Below are positions 37,012-48,800 of a stretch of 64,000 nt of DNA, piece by piece. The notes beneath the pieces were generated by a model that was not told where the DNA came from, made no database searches, and worked only from the letters and a program-made list of their open reading frames with translations. The stretch comes from Theocolax elegans (lineage: Eukaryota > Arthropoda > Insecta > Hymenoptera > Cerocephalidae). The position numbers and the translations under genes are program-made. Numbering within the stretch: position 1 is the first letter of the stretch; each line of letters starts with the position of its first letter. The stretch covers positions 95,731,580-95,795,579 of the forward strand of contig CM047425.1 in the NCBI GenBank assembly GCA_026168455.1, in the 5' to 3' direction.

Positions 37012-37051
<40 letters not shown>
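37012..37051. repeat. (TA)n microsatellite
   Basis: Directly abuts the CTAG end of the Helitron-like element, consistent with insertion into a TA run. Confidence 0.95.
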
Positions 37052-37052
<1 letters not shown>

Positions 37053-38471
37053 CTCTTTGAAAAGTACTGTCCGACCTTTAAATCACTAAAGTTTTGATGG
37101 CTCAGATTTCTAAAATAGCACAAACTCCTCTGTAAACTACTGTAATTATTATTAATTTATAAATTAATAATACTCGGAATAACTAAAACAATTTTCTCTG
37201 TATTCAATCATCAAAGGCAGAATCATACGTATGCTTTATTGGAAACGAAAAGTTACTTTGAAAGCATTGTTTATGTAATGTAAATAGATAGATAGAACTC
37301 ATTTGAAACGAGGATAACTTTTTTTTCATCCGTGCAGAAGTTCAAAATTTCAGGAAAACAGTGCAGCAATTGTGTATACGCTCAACGGACATAACTAGAA
37401 GTTTGACAGATAATGTTTACCAGCTGAGTATCCTTGTTTGCTGAGGCACATTCGACTGTACAACTTGCAATTTAACTGTTGAATGGAAATGCAACGTTCG
37501 CGAACATTTTACTTCCTGAATTTCTTGGCAACAAGCAGTTAACCATTCTAAAGCTTCGAGTGCATTTCTTAGAATGTTGATGTTACATATTTATGCTATT
37601 GTATCAGAGAATTGAATGCGTAACATAATTTACGGTATTATTAAGAATAATGGAATTCCTGTCACTTTTTCGATAAATAAATTCCTTTTTCCGCTCTTTT
37701 TTAAAGAGTATGATAACTCCAATAAAAATGGACACAACCATCACGAGTTCAATAATTTAATTATTATTTAAAATTATTATTCAATAAAATAATAGAACGA
37801 TCATTAAGCCCCTTAAGTGCAATTTAAAACTCATATTTAAAAGTTATTTGCAATATTTCACATCGTCTACGCTGCATTAAAAATGACGTGGAACAATTGC
37901 CTTTTGATTACTGTTGACTTTTTTAGAGTTATCGGAAAAGTTTGCACGTCAACGTTTCAGTGCCGATGCACGCTAATTATTTGTCGACAGCCGCGTTCAG
38001 TATTATACAAGATTTACAAGCAAAGAGCCCGCCAGCGTACAGTTAGCGCCCAATTAAATTAGACTAGTATAGTAACTTAATAGCAATTCGCCTATCCCTA
38101 AATTACGTATCATGTTCTCGTGCGCGTCATGCCGCAAATTTGCACGGCCCGTCATTATTGTAATACCTTTCTTACCTTCGCGATGAACGTATCTGTTACT
38201 ACAAACTTTACGCCATTATCTGATGTGTTATTATCTTCCTTCACGTTAATTGCCTTTTTGCTTTTCATAATGAATTAAGTGTTTATCAATACTTTCTTGT
38301 GCTAAATAACGCGGGCATTTAAACAACATTTTATTATCATAGATCATAATTTGCATTGTATCTTTAATTAGTTGGTCATTTCGTTCGAAAGATTATCTTT
38401 AAATAACGCATAACTTGCGTGAAAAATTTAGTGGTCGGCTTGTGTGCTAATCGCGAACGCTCGACGATAAA

Positions 38472-38485
38472 ATTGCTCGAGCAAT
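38472..38485. repeat. Perfect 14-bp palindrome
   Basis: ATTGCTCGAGCAAT, a possible dimeric protein-binding site; no other support. Confidence 0.5.
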
Positions 38486-41400
38486 ATTTCGAACCGAATG
38501 AAATAAAATTTATCTGACAGTATAACGAAATAATTTTGTCATAATGATAAAAGCGAGACTAGGAATATTTTAAATATTGTAAAAAGTAACGTATACACGA
38601 CAATTACAAATTTCGCATCTCATGCAAAATCAATCAAACGTCGGGCCTTACCAGCCTAATGGCCAGTTCGAAAAAGAGCCACCCTCGAAGAAGAGAGAAG
38701 GGAGAGCTACAAAAAATCTCGTTTCATCGCTTCCCCCCGGGAGCGTGTGATTTTTGTTACTCGAGCGACGCATCCATCAAAATTGATTGAATCAGTCATT
38801 TTTCAGCTTGGCATCGTATATAATCACTTGAATTGGGTAATCGCGGTGCCAGCTATTGTCGCGTCCGTGAGTGTCCCCGAATTTTGCACACTCGCAGCTG
38901 CAAATTTTGTCTGACCCCGCGAGTTTCGGGTGCGTGCGCGCACACGTGCCTTCACGTCTGTATTTATGCGTGCGCCGCCGTGGGCGTGTTACGGTAACGC
39001 CCACGCTTTGCAGTCGACTCTCGAGCGATTAAATCACTGCGCCTAAATAATGGCGTCTCCGTGTACAAACTTGATGTGTGCAAACTCGCATGCAAAATGC
39101 CAATCAGCCGCCTATTGGATTCCTTTCGAGAATTTCGGGGAAAGGGGTGAACGGGTGAGCGTGAACCAACGTTACTGCTTCATGATCAGTTCGGTGGCCG
39201 TGCGCCGGCAAATTTCAATGGGGATCGCTGAACTAGATTATTTATTTTTTTAATTTATGTAGCTTACACCTATCAAATTTAGTCTACACGTTTATTTGGT
39301 AATAGATTAATTTTTAGGGACTTTCTGTTTAAAAGTTGTAATATTCTTTTTACTACGTTAAAAAATAAATTCTATTGAATTATTTTTTGAATAATTCTAT
39401 TGACATCATAAATCATTTATATAAAAAGTGTGCATTATAAAATATCTCAGTACATTTCCTTATTTTAAATTTAAAAATAAACGTATATCTTAAACATACA
39501 TAATACGTTAATTAAATTATTAATAAATTGGTTATTTCTCTTTACGTTATTATGGGAATTAATACGTTTGAATTTAATCAATAAGTATCGATACTAAATT
39601 TTTTAATCATTTATAATAAAGATATATTCAGTGAAGTAAATCTTAAGTAAGTCTGAAATTTGTTACTTAATTGAGTTATTACCTCCGAGAACTTCCTCGA
39701 AATCTTCTATAACTATGCGATGTCGATTCGATACTTTTGTTTAATCCAATTTTCCTCTAATTGTAACAGCCACAGTTCACGTGATCAAATCATCTAAGAT
39801 TAAGTTATGCTTCAATATGAATACATGTTAATCTCCACGATTTATATATACCTGAGCAAGTTAAATTAATGTTATGTAATTCTATCGAGTAACACATCAA
39901 ATAATTTATCATTATTTCTCACAAATTCGTAACTTTTTACCTTAAATCTTATTTGCAATCCTTGAACAAATCGAGAGTATTAACAGCAATTAAACATTTA
40001 ATTGCATTAAAGCTCCACACTGTTTTGTTTTGATCAAGCTCCTTTTCTTTGATCATCACGTCTTTCTCGGCGTAGCAAATGAACTACTGATCCAAACGAG
40101 CTACAGACGAGGAAATTGGTGAAATTTACAGGTCGAAGGTGGATAACGACGTTAAATGATACTCGCCTTTTACTTTCAGCTAGTGCACTCGAAAGGGCTC
40201 GAAAAGCTCGTCCTCTCTAATTCATGGAACTCCTTCGGTACCTCAAATTTTCGCGGCTATCTTTGTGATTGCTCGTTTTTGCGCTTTCTGTAGCTCTTTC
40301 TACTATCAGGAGTGCAAAAGTTGCCATGAGAAATCGAAGCCTTGCAGGAATTTACCGCGGTATCGCTTTTCCCGGGCAACAGTCATGTTAGTCATTCGTT
40401 CGATACTTCGTTTATCAAACTTTATATCGACTGATGGTAAACCAATTCAAATAAAATTACATTTCACAATATTTTAATAATAAGTATTTTATATTGTGAA
40501 GGTATTATCACACGGAGTGCAACATTAATAATATTATAGGTGATCTCCGACAAATTGCAGTTATATTCATAACAATGAATTTCTTACTTAATCTTCACAA
40601 TTATTAATAATTATATGAGTGTAAAATAAAAAAATTTTAACAATAGTTTTAGTTGCGCCTAGTTAAATTCGCCTCAACGTACAAATTGGTCGGTAAAAAA
40701 GAAAATATTAAATTTAGATTTGCAAAAAACACGAATATCATTATCCAAAGGATGAGACTAGTTAGAGCAAAGAGGTTCAATCGAGTGTCTTGGTGACAAT
40801 CAATTATCAGAAGAGGAGCGGGACAGAGAGGGAGGTTACAGGTCAGCAATACCTACTGGTGAAATCCCAAAAGCGAGCGAGCGAGATTTCCGGTCACCCA
40901 ACATTGAATGCATAGTCGAGGAAAACCGGAAGACGAGGACATACGCGTATATATAGTGACCCGGCACTTTATCATCTACGTGGCCAAACTTGGTGGTTGA
41001 CAATACCTTGGCTGGCCTTTCCAAAGTAAACAAGACGAATCGACGTGGACTGTACGTTCGGAGATACGGGTAACTTACGCGAATCTCTTATGCTCTACTT
41101 TCGGTCCTCTCCACTTTTGGGTCTTTAATTTGGATTTATCGTGACTTTCGCTGATTATCTAATACATTGGAATTATCTCGGTGACTAGATTTAAATTTAT
41201 GAAAACAATTTTATCTTATGCTCTCTATATTTAGTACCTTTAAACCATAATACAGAAGTAAAAAGTTAAGCAAAATATCTAGTAATATAGGGCATCATTT
41301 CGATTAATTGTGCCAATAATAATTAAATATTATTATTTTTATATGCATATTGATGTATATGCATCTTCATGCATCTTCACTTATAATCTTCCATATTTGC

Positions 41401-41844
41401 GATAGTTCTTAAAAGTGCAAATTAAGAATAGAAATGATGAATTTCACAAGTAAACAATGATTAGAAAGCGGAAATTGTATTTTTTTTTTGTTTTAACAAA
41501 ATATGATTTTTAATTACACATGCCAGTTTTCTTTCGCACAAATTATATATACAAAAAGTGTTAAGTTTGAAATTAATAATGTCGAGCGCCAAACATAAAA
41601 ATAAGCCTTGCTCACTAGCGCATAAGAACCAAAAGTGAAAGAAAACGAGAGAGTTAATCTAAGAGAAATGGGGACAAAAATAGGAAAAAAGATGGAGAAT
41701 GCCAAAGCGGAAAGTCAGGGAGAAGAGGAAGCAAGAGCTTGTGTAATGGTTTTCTTGTCTGAGCTTGAGCCCTCGGAAATCCGCCGAGGCGTTGTACGAC
41801 AACGGTCTCGAGCTCTTTGTAAATGGAGATAGAAGGAGACAGAA

Positions 41845-41846
<2 letters not shown>

Positions 41847-41890
<44 letters not shown>
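41847..41890. repeat. (AG)n microsatellite
   Basis: About 22 AG units. The SLSL-rich frames on the minus strand are translations of it. Confidence 0.95.
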
Positions 41891-41896
<6 letters not shown>

Positions 41897-42451
41897 AGAC
41901 GAAAGGGTGGGAGAGAAATACAAAAAAAAATACTCGTCACGAGCTCGAATAAATACATAGAGGGTATGGCTTGTTTGTAATAATACGAATTTAGCATTAC
42001 ACACTTTTTGCGTAATTGCTTTTTAGACGTAATAAGCGTGACAGCAACGAGCTTACTTCTGTACCGTTAATTAAAATGTTTGCATATTTTGTATTTGATT
42101 TACTCGTATCTTAATGAATTATTACGTAACCTCGAAACTTAACTTGGCGAGCTGAATATAAGCTACTTCGTTAGGAATGAGTCGGTCGGTAAGATAGATA
42201 CCTAATGTTTAAGGTAAAATGCTTATCTCTCTCACTTAAAATGTGATATTATAAAATATGTTTGAAAGTCTTTGATTAATCAGTGACCCACTTATTATAT
42301 GATTTATAGTTACGTTATCTTAATCGTTATGATAGAGAGAGAGTCAAGCATTAATTGTTATTATTAATTAAGTAATTGTTATTGCATTTCTACGGTTAAA
42401 TAAATAATATAATTGATTATCGTTAATATGAATTAAAAATTAAGAAAAATG

Positions 42452-42460
42452 AAAAAAAAA
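42452..42460 (-). terminator. RNA polymerase III terminator of the tRNA
   Basis: A run of nine T on the minus strand directly after the tRNA 3' end. Confidence 0.85.
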
Positions 42461-42532
42461 TTCCGGTACCGGGAATCGAACCCGAGCCTCCTGGGTGAGA
42501 GCCAGGTATCCTAGCCACTAGACCATACCGGA
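42461..42532 (-). tRNA. tRNA-Glu (anticodon CTC)
   Basis: Read on the minus strand, TCCGGTA pairs with TACCGGA at the ends, leaving discriminator A. The D arm holds the A-box-like TGGTCTAGTGG. The anticodon stem CCTGG/CCAGG encloses the loop CTCTCAC with anticodon CTC (complement of 42497-42499). The T arm is CGGGTTCGAATCCCG, including a B box. At 72 nt it has a full cloverleaf and no intron. It decodes GAG. It lies 265 bp upstream of the 42798 exon on the opposite strand, inside a predicted intron. Confidence 0.97.
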
Positions 42533-42797
42533 TGGTGACTGTCTGTGCTACAAGTCTAAACTGCTTGTCAGAAATAGTTAAATTTCACCCTGTTTATTTT
42601 CAGAAATCCTAACATATAATTTAATGCAGTGTGCATGTAGACCATTCCAAAATCATAAAGATTATCTCCCTTTTTAACCAAATTATTTAGAAAATAAACA
42701 TTATTAACTGTGTCATTGTAGTAGATAGTGGTGATTATGATTTTGTTTAAAATATTATTTATTCACTTCAATTTACCAATTAATTATTTTTTTACAG

Positions 42798-42857
42798 CCA
42801 ACGATTTTTGGTACTGTGGCAGCTGACTTAAATCCTAAGGATGGCAACAGTCGAAGG
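42798..42857 (+). CDS. 60-nt internal microexon, unrecognised protein
   Basis: A polypyrimidine acceptor (ATTATTTTTTTACAG) and a near-perfect donor (CGAAGG|GTAAGTACTT) enclose exactly 20 codons. Only phase 0 is open: PTIFGTVAADLNPKDGNSRR. The other two frames have stops. The local composition is clearly coding-like against its surroundings. Both the exon at 28818-28910 and the exon at 20165-20594 end in phase 0 and could be its upstream partner. I do not recognise the peptide. Confidence 0.6.
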
Positions 42858-43654
42858 GTAAGTACTTGCATTGAAATTACCTATTAAAAGTTTTTCTCTA
42901 ACAAATACAAAAATCAAAAGAAAAATATTATTTACTCCTATTATTAACAATTTATGGCATGTGTAATCTATTGAAATGAAATATATTACGTATCCTAAAT
43001 AAATTATTCTAAAGATTTTTTTATTGTATTTGTAAAGAAAATAAAAAGTATTCTTGCGATAAAATAAAAGTGCGTGCTGAATTGTCACCGTATTCTCCGA
43101 TTCTTCGGTATACGAATTGAAAGTTGCAAGCTCGGAGACGACAACAACTCCCAGGCGTCTCATCTTCGAGCTCACAATTCAGAAATGCGCAAGAATGCCT
43201 CGCGGCCACTCTTGCATCTGTCTACCACACGGTTGTCTTCTCCCTTCCTCGGTTTCTCAAGCCCTTTCCCAATCCTTCAGACCGTAATGAGCGCAATTTC
43301 CAACGGATTTGGAAGAGCAAACCCGCGCACGTAGGTACGTCGCATACGCCAGCTCCGCGTTTTTTTCACCCTCCCCTCAAAATGCAACATTTCGAATTGC
43401 TTGACAGAAAGAGCAAGAAAGCTTGAGACAAGAAGATCGTGCACCGACATAATTGGACAATGATGAGAAAGAATTTTTTTTTTATTAAAGATTAAACACT
43501 AACATTTTTTTAAAATTCATTTAATTCAAATATATATTCTATAGCTGTAGTTTCTACTATTGATTTTATCGCCCCAGAATTCAATTGTGATTTCATTTCA
43601 TATTAATAAAAGTACACTTTAAAAAAAGTGACTTTCTATTATTGCCTTTTTTAG

Positions 43655-43747
43655 AGCCACCGTAGTGGGTGCACAAAAATAATTTTATTTTCTGTTTTCA
43701 TCCGGAAATTGAAGCAAATCAGGTTACTGATAGAAATAGAAAAGTAA
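43655..43747 (+). CDS. Possible terminal exon
   Basis: The acceptor ATTATTGCCTTTTTTAG ends at 43654. Read in phase 0, as required after the 42798 exon, it has 30 codons (SHRSGCTKIILFSVFIRKLK and ten more) to a TAA at 43745, and AATAAA follows at 43754-43759. Acceptor, phase and polyadenylation signal agree, but the sequence is AT-rich and the peptide unconvincing, so it could be chance. Confidence 0.25.
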   Translation, partial: SHRSGCTKIILFSVFIRKLKQIRLLIEIEK

Positions 43748-44810
43748 TCATTTAATAAAGCTAAATGTTCGAAATATCTAAAGTTTAATTAATGACAGTA
43801 AGAAAAGAAAATTTTGAATGAGTCAATTTGGAATATGAATACAGTTGTTAAAGTTCCTTGAATCAAGCTTTGCAATTCGTAATCATAAATTATTTATTTG
43901 TGTAGCTATCGTACTAAGATTTTTTACTTTTAGTACTCGTTTGACAAATAATTTAATTTCTAAATAGTAATATTTAATTATTGAGACATCATATTTATTT
44001 TACTAAAGACAATGCATTAAAAAACCATTCACACATTATAGCAATACCTCACGATGTATACATTTTTAATTTTCTTTATCATTTTCTACATAAATTACCG
44101 ACTTTCAATCCTTTCTTCTTATAGAGAGTAATTATGTTAACTACGTTGAAAATTTCCTAAAACTTAATTAAAAGTGTATAATTGCTTAGTATAATAAATA
44201 ATTTGATTTCGACAGAAATTAATTGTAGTCTCTAAGATTACAATAGAAAATTATACATTTACTTACTCGCACTTAAGTTTCGTTAGAGTAACACTTATTC
44301 ATTACTTTAATCCACATTGTGTACTGTAAATGTATGAATCTCTTGTCACACATATATTATTATTATTTTGTATTTTACCGCAACTATTTGATCTATAAGT
44401 ATACTTTTGAAGCCATATAGAAATAAATATCTGAAAATAAAACGGTTTTGTAATAAGTCTTTTTGTAAAATTAAAATTTATGACTGAATATAACCAAATG
44501 AAAAGTAAAAACCATGTTTACTTTTGGAAAGTTTGAAAGAGTAATTTTAAAAAATGAGAATACTATAGCTTAGACTGGTTTTATTATAAAAACTTTAAGT
44601 ATCAGCTTATTATTTATTGAAAGTGAATTACATACATAATTACTACAGTAATAGTAGCCCGCAGTATTATTGTTATTATTATTACTAATATTATTATTCA
44701 GTATTACATAAATATCTTTGAGTTTATACCTAGAGGTAAGCTTAGTTCAGAGTTCAGTTATTAGCCAGTGTAATATACCTGAAACGTCTTCGAAGAAATA
44801 AAATAATATG

Positions 44811-44919
44811 GGTCGCCAGCAGAGAGCGCACCTGATGACTACTTGAAGGCTGATCGGGGACCGCAAAATCCTCCAGTGAGCTTTGGGAGTCACATCGGGA
44901 TTACCCAGGTGCAGCTAGT
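44811..44919. other. Unexplained GC-rich block, possible ncRNA or exon
   Basis: About 110 bp of sharply higher GC between AT-rich flanks. GCACCTG (44827-44833) and CAGGTGC (44906-44912) form a perfect 7-bp closing stem, and a smaller GTGA/TCAC stem lies inside. One + frame is open for 38 codons to a TGA at 44921-44923 (ending PPVSFGSHIGITQVQLV), but no acceptor fits it. It does not match tRNA, 5S or the spliceosomal RNAs that I can recall. Confidence 0.4.
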
Positions 44920-45552
44920 TTGAACCCTACTATCTTTGTAATAATTAATACGCTGAATACATTAACTTTCTTTTATTCCCAAAATTAGAATAAATATCTT
45001 ATTTATTTCAACCCTCGTATTATTATAACTTGATTACTTTATCCGAATAATAATATTATTTTATAAACTTCTTACGTATATAAATATATCTATAAAAAGA
45101 AAAAGAAACGATGTTCAATCACACATCGGTATAGAGTTTAATTTTTACGAAAGAAGCGGAAAGTACTCGTGACTCGGGGGCACGTATAAAGTACGCGTAA
45201 AGTTTTGAATACACAGAATGAAGGGAATATACGAATCGAAATTGTCGGAGACTAGAAAGGCACATCCCAATGGAAAAGGGCTTTAAAAAGGGGCATTTTT
45301 CCCGTCGTCTCTATAATACCATAATACGTATCGATGTGTCTGTAATGCACGTCGGCATCCAACGCCCAGGGTAAATATTGCTCTCTTTCGAGGGCGCACG
45401 TCGTGCAAGTCGATATATCGGATCTTTGGTACGTTCGATGCACGCCAATAACGGGCTCGTAATAACCCGTGTGATTTTTTCTTTTTTTTTTTCGAAAGCC
45501 GGAAAATTGCCTTGTTCGTCCAGGCTGCCGGGTACTTTTAATACCGCGCGTC

Positions 45553-45665
45553 ACTGCGGCTTTGAGGAATCGAGAATTCCAAAAATTGCCATTGATTTTC
45601 TCTCTACCTCGGGAAACTGCGGCTTCGAGAAATCGAGAGAAATCCAAAAATTGCGATTGTTTCTA
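45553..45665. repeat. Two-copy tandem repeat, period 63-65 bp
   Basis: ACTGCGGCTT(T/C)GAG(G/A)AATCGAG and CCAAAAATTGC(C/G)ATTG recur with offsets of 63 and 65 bp. On the minus strand this gives two similar SRFL(E/K)AAV(S/T)RG peptides in one frame, but the 2-bp indel argues against selection on coding. Confidence 0.7.
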
Positions 45666-45798
45666 CCCAGCCGCATTGGCCGGTTAACGCTCGATAAGTC
45701 GTTCCCATCGATGATATCACCTGGCGACCGATGTACAACTCGATTCTTCGTACGATACGTATTTTAGTTAACAGAAGCTTTACTTATTCCGTTAAACA

Positions 45799-45818
45799 AT
45801 ATATATATATATATATAT
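45799..45818. repeat. (AT)n microsatellite
   Basis: Ten AT units. Confidence 0.9.
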
Positions 45819-48800
45819 TTATTTGCGGTATATTCAGTCAATATTTAGCATTTAGTAAATATCAGATTTTCGAATTGCAATTGAAGATATATGTAAGGGG
45901 TATCTTTAAATAATTAAAGGAGTATATATCTTCTGTTTATTTATTATTCGTTTATGTTCAACTAAAAAAATGTACTATGAATAAGTAACTCTATAAAAGT
46001 TGTATTATTTATATTTAAATTTTCCTTTTGTTAAATATGTTTTGCGTAAACGGGTATATAATAACCATGTAAATATAGTTACGAATTCCATAATCTTTCA
46101 TACTTACTTTTACTTAATGTTAAGTATACTCTGAAAACCGTTTTATATACGAATCTTCCGGTTAATCTCTTTAAAATCATAAAACACATATCTCAATAGA
46201 AAATGTAGGTATAGGAGCGCGGGGTTCTCTTTGAGAAAGGAAAATTTCAGTACATGAATTATGTGCATTTTATACCGTAAAGTTATACACACAACGCATT
46301 ATTTCGCGAGCTTGACAATTGAAATTATGATAAAGTGTAGCATGGCAGTACGAAAATAATGCTAAGCGATTCTAAAAGCCTTTATTCAGAAGGTTGAAAA
46401 GACCCCAAGATCGTTATACGTTTATGTATACACATCTACGCATGTGCAACTGGAATAAACGGTAATAGCAGTTACCTGATTACATTATACCCGCTTCTTT
46501 ACGAATTTACCTTATTTATTTTTCGAGGCGATTCGTACGTTTGTCGAGCAATTACCTACTTTTATTTTCTGTTTCTGTTTATTCAAATGACTCGAGCTTT
46601 TTTGGGTAATTAAAACAACCGTTTTGGAAATTAGATTTGCGCTAATAGCCGAGTGTGTACTTTTGTCCTTCTATAATTACGATGCTACGTACAAAGTAGT
46701 TTATTGTAAACAAGACTTTAGACTTGTTTATAATTAACCATTTACGGAAACACACATATACAGTAATTAATTTATTGGGGTAAATTTGTAGGTTTATTAA
46801 TGTACAAATTGCACTTAACTATATATAAATGCGGTAAAATTGAGGTTATGGTTAATCAGATGATACATGTCGTATAGCTAATAAAAATGTTTTTATGATA
46901 AGCTTCGTACTGTTTGTTCAACTGTAACAATTACATTGCCTCCCAACCTTATACGTTTGTTCCAAATAAAACGGATTCATTTTAATGTATGAAATATTTT
47001 AAGAAAGACTATTAAATAAAGTGATCGTCATATTTTTTACATATATTTGACAAATAATGTTATTCGTTATATTTAAATAATGCAAGCACGATGATAACAG
47101 ACCTATTCTATTTAATGAAGCAGACCGCATGTTTAAAAAATCTGCTATTTTAAGTAAATATAAGAGTATAAGACCGCATCATACTCAACCTATGAGTGCA
47201 CATAATACCGTTGACCCTTGAGGTATCATGAAGAGGCTATGCGTGTGCATCAGCCGCAAAAACTTACAACCCTCATAGTCCTTGAAATTGACATAGCTGA
47301 CGGAGCGATGCGCGTCATTTCGATGCGAGCCCTTAAGTGCTTAGTCCTTGGCCATTGCCACGAAACCTCGAATAATCACATTATCACGAAACATCGTAAT
47401 TTTGTGTCGACTTCAACCGCTATCAAAGGGAGACGAATGTATATCCGTATATACAACCTGAAACAAAAGTTTTAAGCCATTCAAAAAAGAAAAAACTTCT
47501 TAAGGACGAATGTCTTCTTTCTTAACTTTTCACTTTACAAATACATTTTCCGACTTTGCGAGTCTAACTATGTTGACACTCACCCAAGTCCAATCGGGTC
47601 ATTTGAAATGTAACGAAAAAACCAAAGAGCGAGGTGCATTGTCGTTTTTACCTATCAACTATGATTAATTTATTAGCTTTCATAATAATAATATATATTG
47701 CAAACATTTTGTTTTACTAGACTTACTAAATCCATTTTATCTCGAATGCAGTAAACTGCAGGAGAAACAGAAAACAATAAAAGATTGTTTCCATCTGCGC
47801 TTCGACAATAACGATGAAATATGTAAAAGCAAATAAGAATCGTAAGAACGGAGAATTCTCCAAAGAATTATATATAAGCCAAGTTTGCCTCAGAGGAGAA
47901 AAAAATTACGAAGTATAAGAAGTAAATGTTTCCCAAGGTAGATACATAGCAAATAACTGCAGTATTCGAGATTACGTAATTTAATTTGCACTCTATTTTT
48001 ATTATTGATAATCTTTCCAACATTTTTTCTTGTCAGTTTTAAAGAATGGTTTGTATTATTGTAAAAGTTAAAAGGCTGTCTTGGATATAACGAGAATATT
48101 GCTAGCCGCATATATTTTAATTATTTAGCTTTTTTACTGGTAGAACATGCAATAACGCGTCACAACTTAACTTTGGCTTCTTCTTGTTAAATGATACTTT
48201 AATAATATTTTAATTTAAGATTTAATTTATGTTTTGTTTAATTTAACGAGTAAATTGTGTTTTTAAAAACTTCTTTTTATATCTTATAATAATAAAATCT
48301 TAATACTAAATTCTTAATACTTAAAGCTAACTTGACATAGTAAAAATAAAAATTTTGGAGCGAAAAGAGTTGGGAAAGAGAATCTAGTACTAGTCATTGA
48401 TACATACGAACATCTAACAACAGCATCATCAGAGTAAAAAAATGAAAACGCACATATGTTTAGAATGAGGAAAAAATGCGAAGAGAGAAGCGAGTGCGAG
48501 CGAGTGGTACATATAGAGAAGGCGACGACGAGTGCTTTAATAGCGAAGCCGCGCCCGTCGAGTCAAATCGATTTCAGCGACAGTCTCTCTCTCTCTGTCT
48601 CTCTATCTCACTCTTCTTGGGTTTCACTTCGTTTCTCGACACGACGGCGACGATGTCACCAAGCGCACCGCCTGCAATCTACAAAGGAGTGGGCTAGGGT
48701 TCCGTCCTCGAAAATCAGCCACGTCGCTGCAAGTCCGAGAGTCAACGCCGCGAAGGAAAGACAAAGCGTTACAAACGCGAATCACGAGAGACTGAGAAAA

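Larger units (their letters stand above)
28911..42797 (+). other. Predicted 13.9-kb intron hosting a repeat cluster and a tRNA gene
   Basis: Bounded by GTAAGTGC and TTATTTTTTTACAG. It contains the duplicated and nested repeats of 30441-37051, a GC-richer block at 38640-39240, another at 40140-40420 and one at 40780-41110, a GA microsatellite and an antisense tRNA gene. Joining of the two flanking exons is inferred from phase alone, so this could instead be two transcription units. Confidence 0.35.

Noticed and set aside
44811..44919. 5S rRNA, U1 snRNA or a tRNA-derived SINE
   Set aside because: Only short stretches resemble these RNAs. There is no A box at a proper distance from the B-box-like AGTTTGAACC and no T-run terminator nearby.
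45252..45647. A 131-codon minus frame containing YRHIDT, reminiscent of the aldo-keto reductase motif GYRHIDTA
   Set aside because: The match is only six residues, no other family motif is present, and the tandem repeat inside it has a 2-bp indel.
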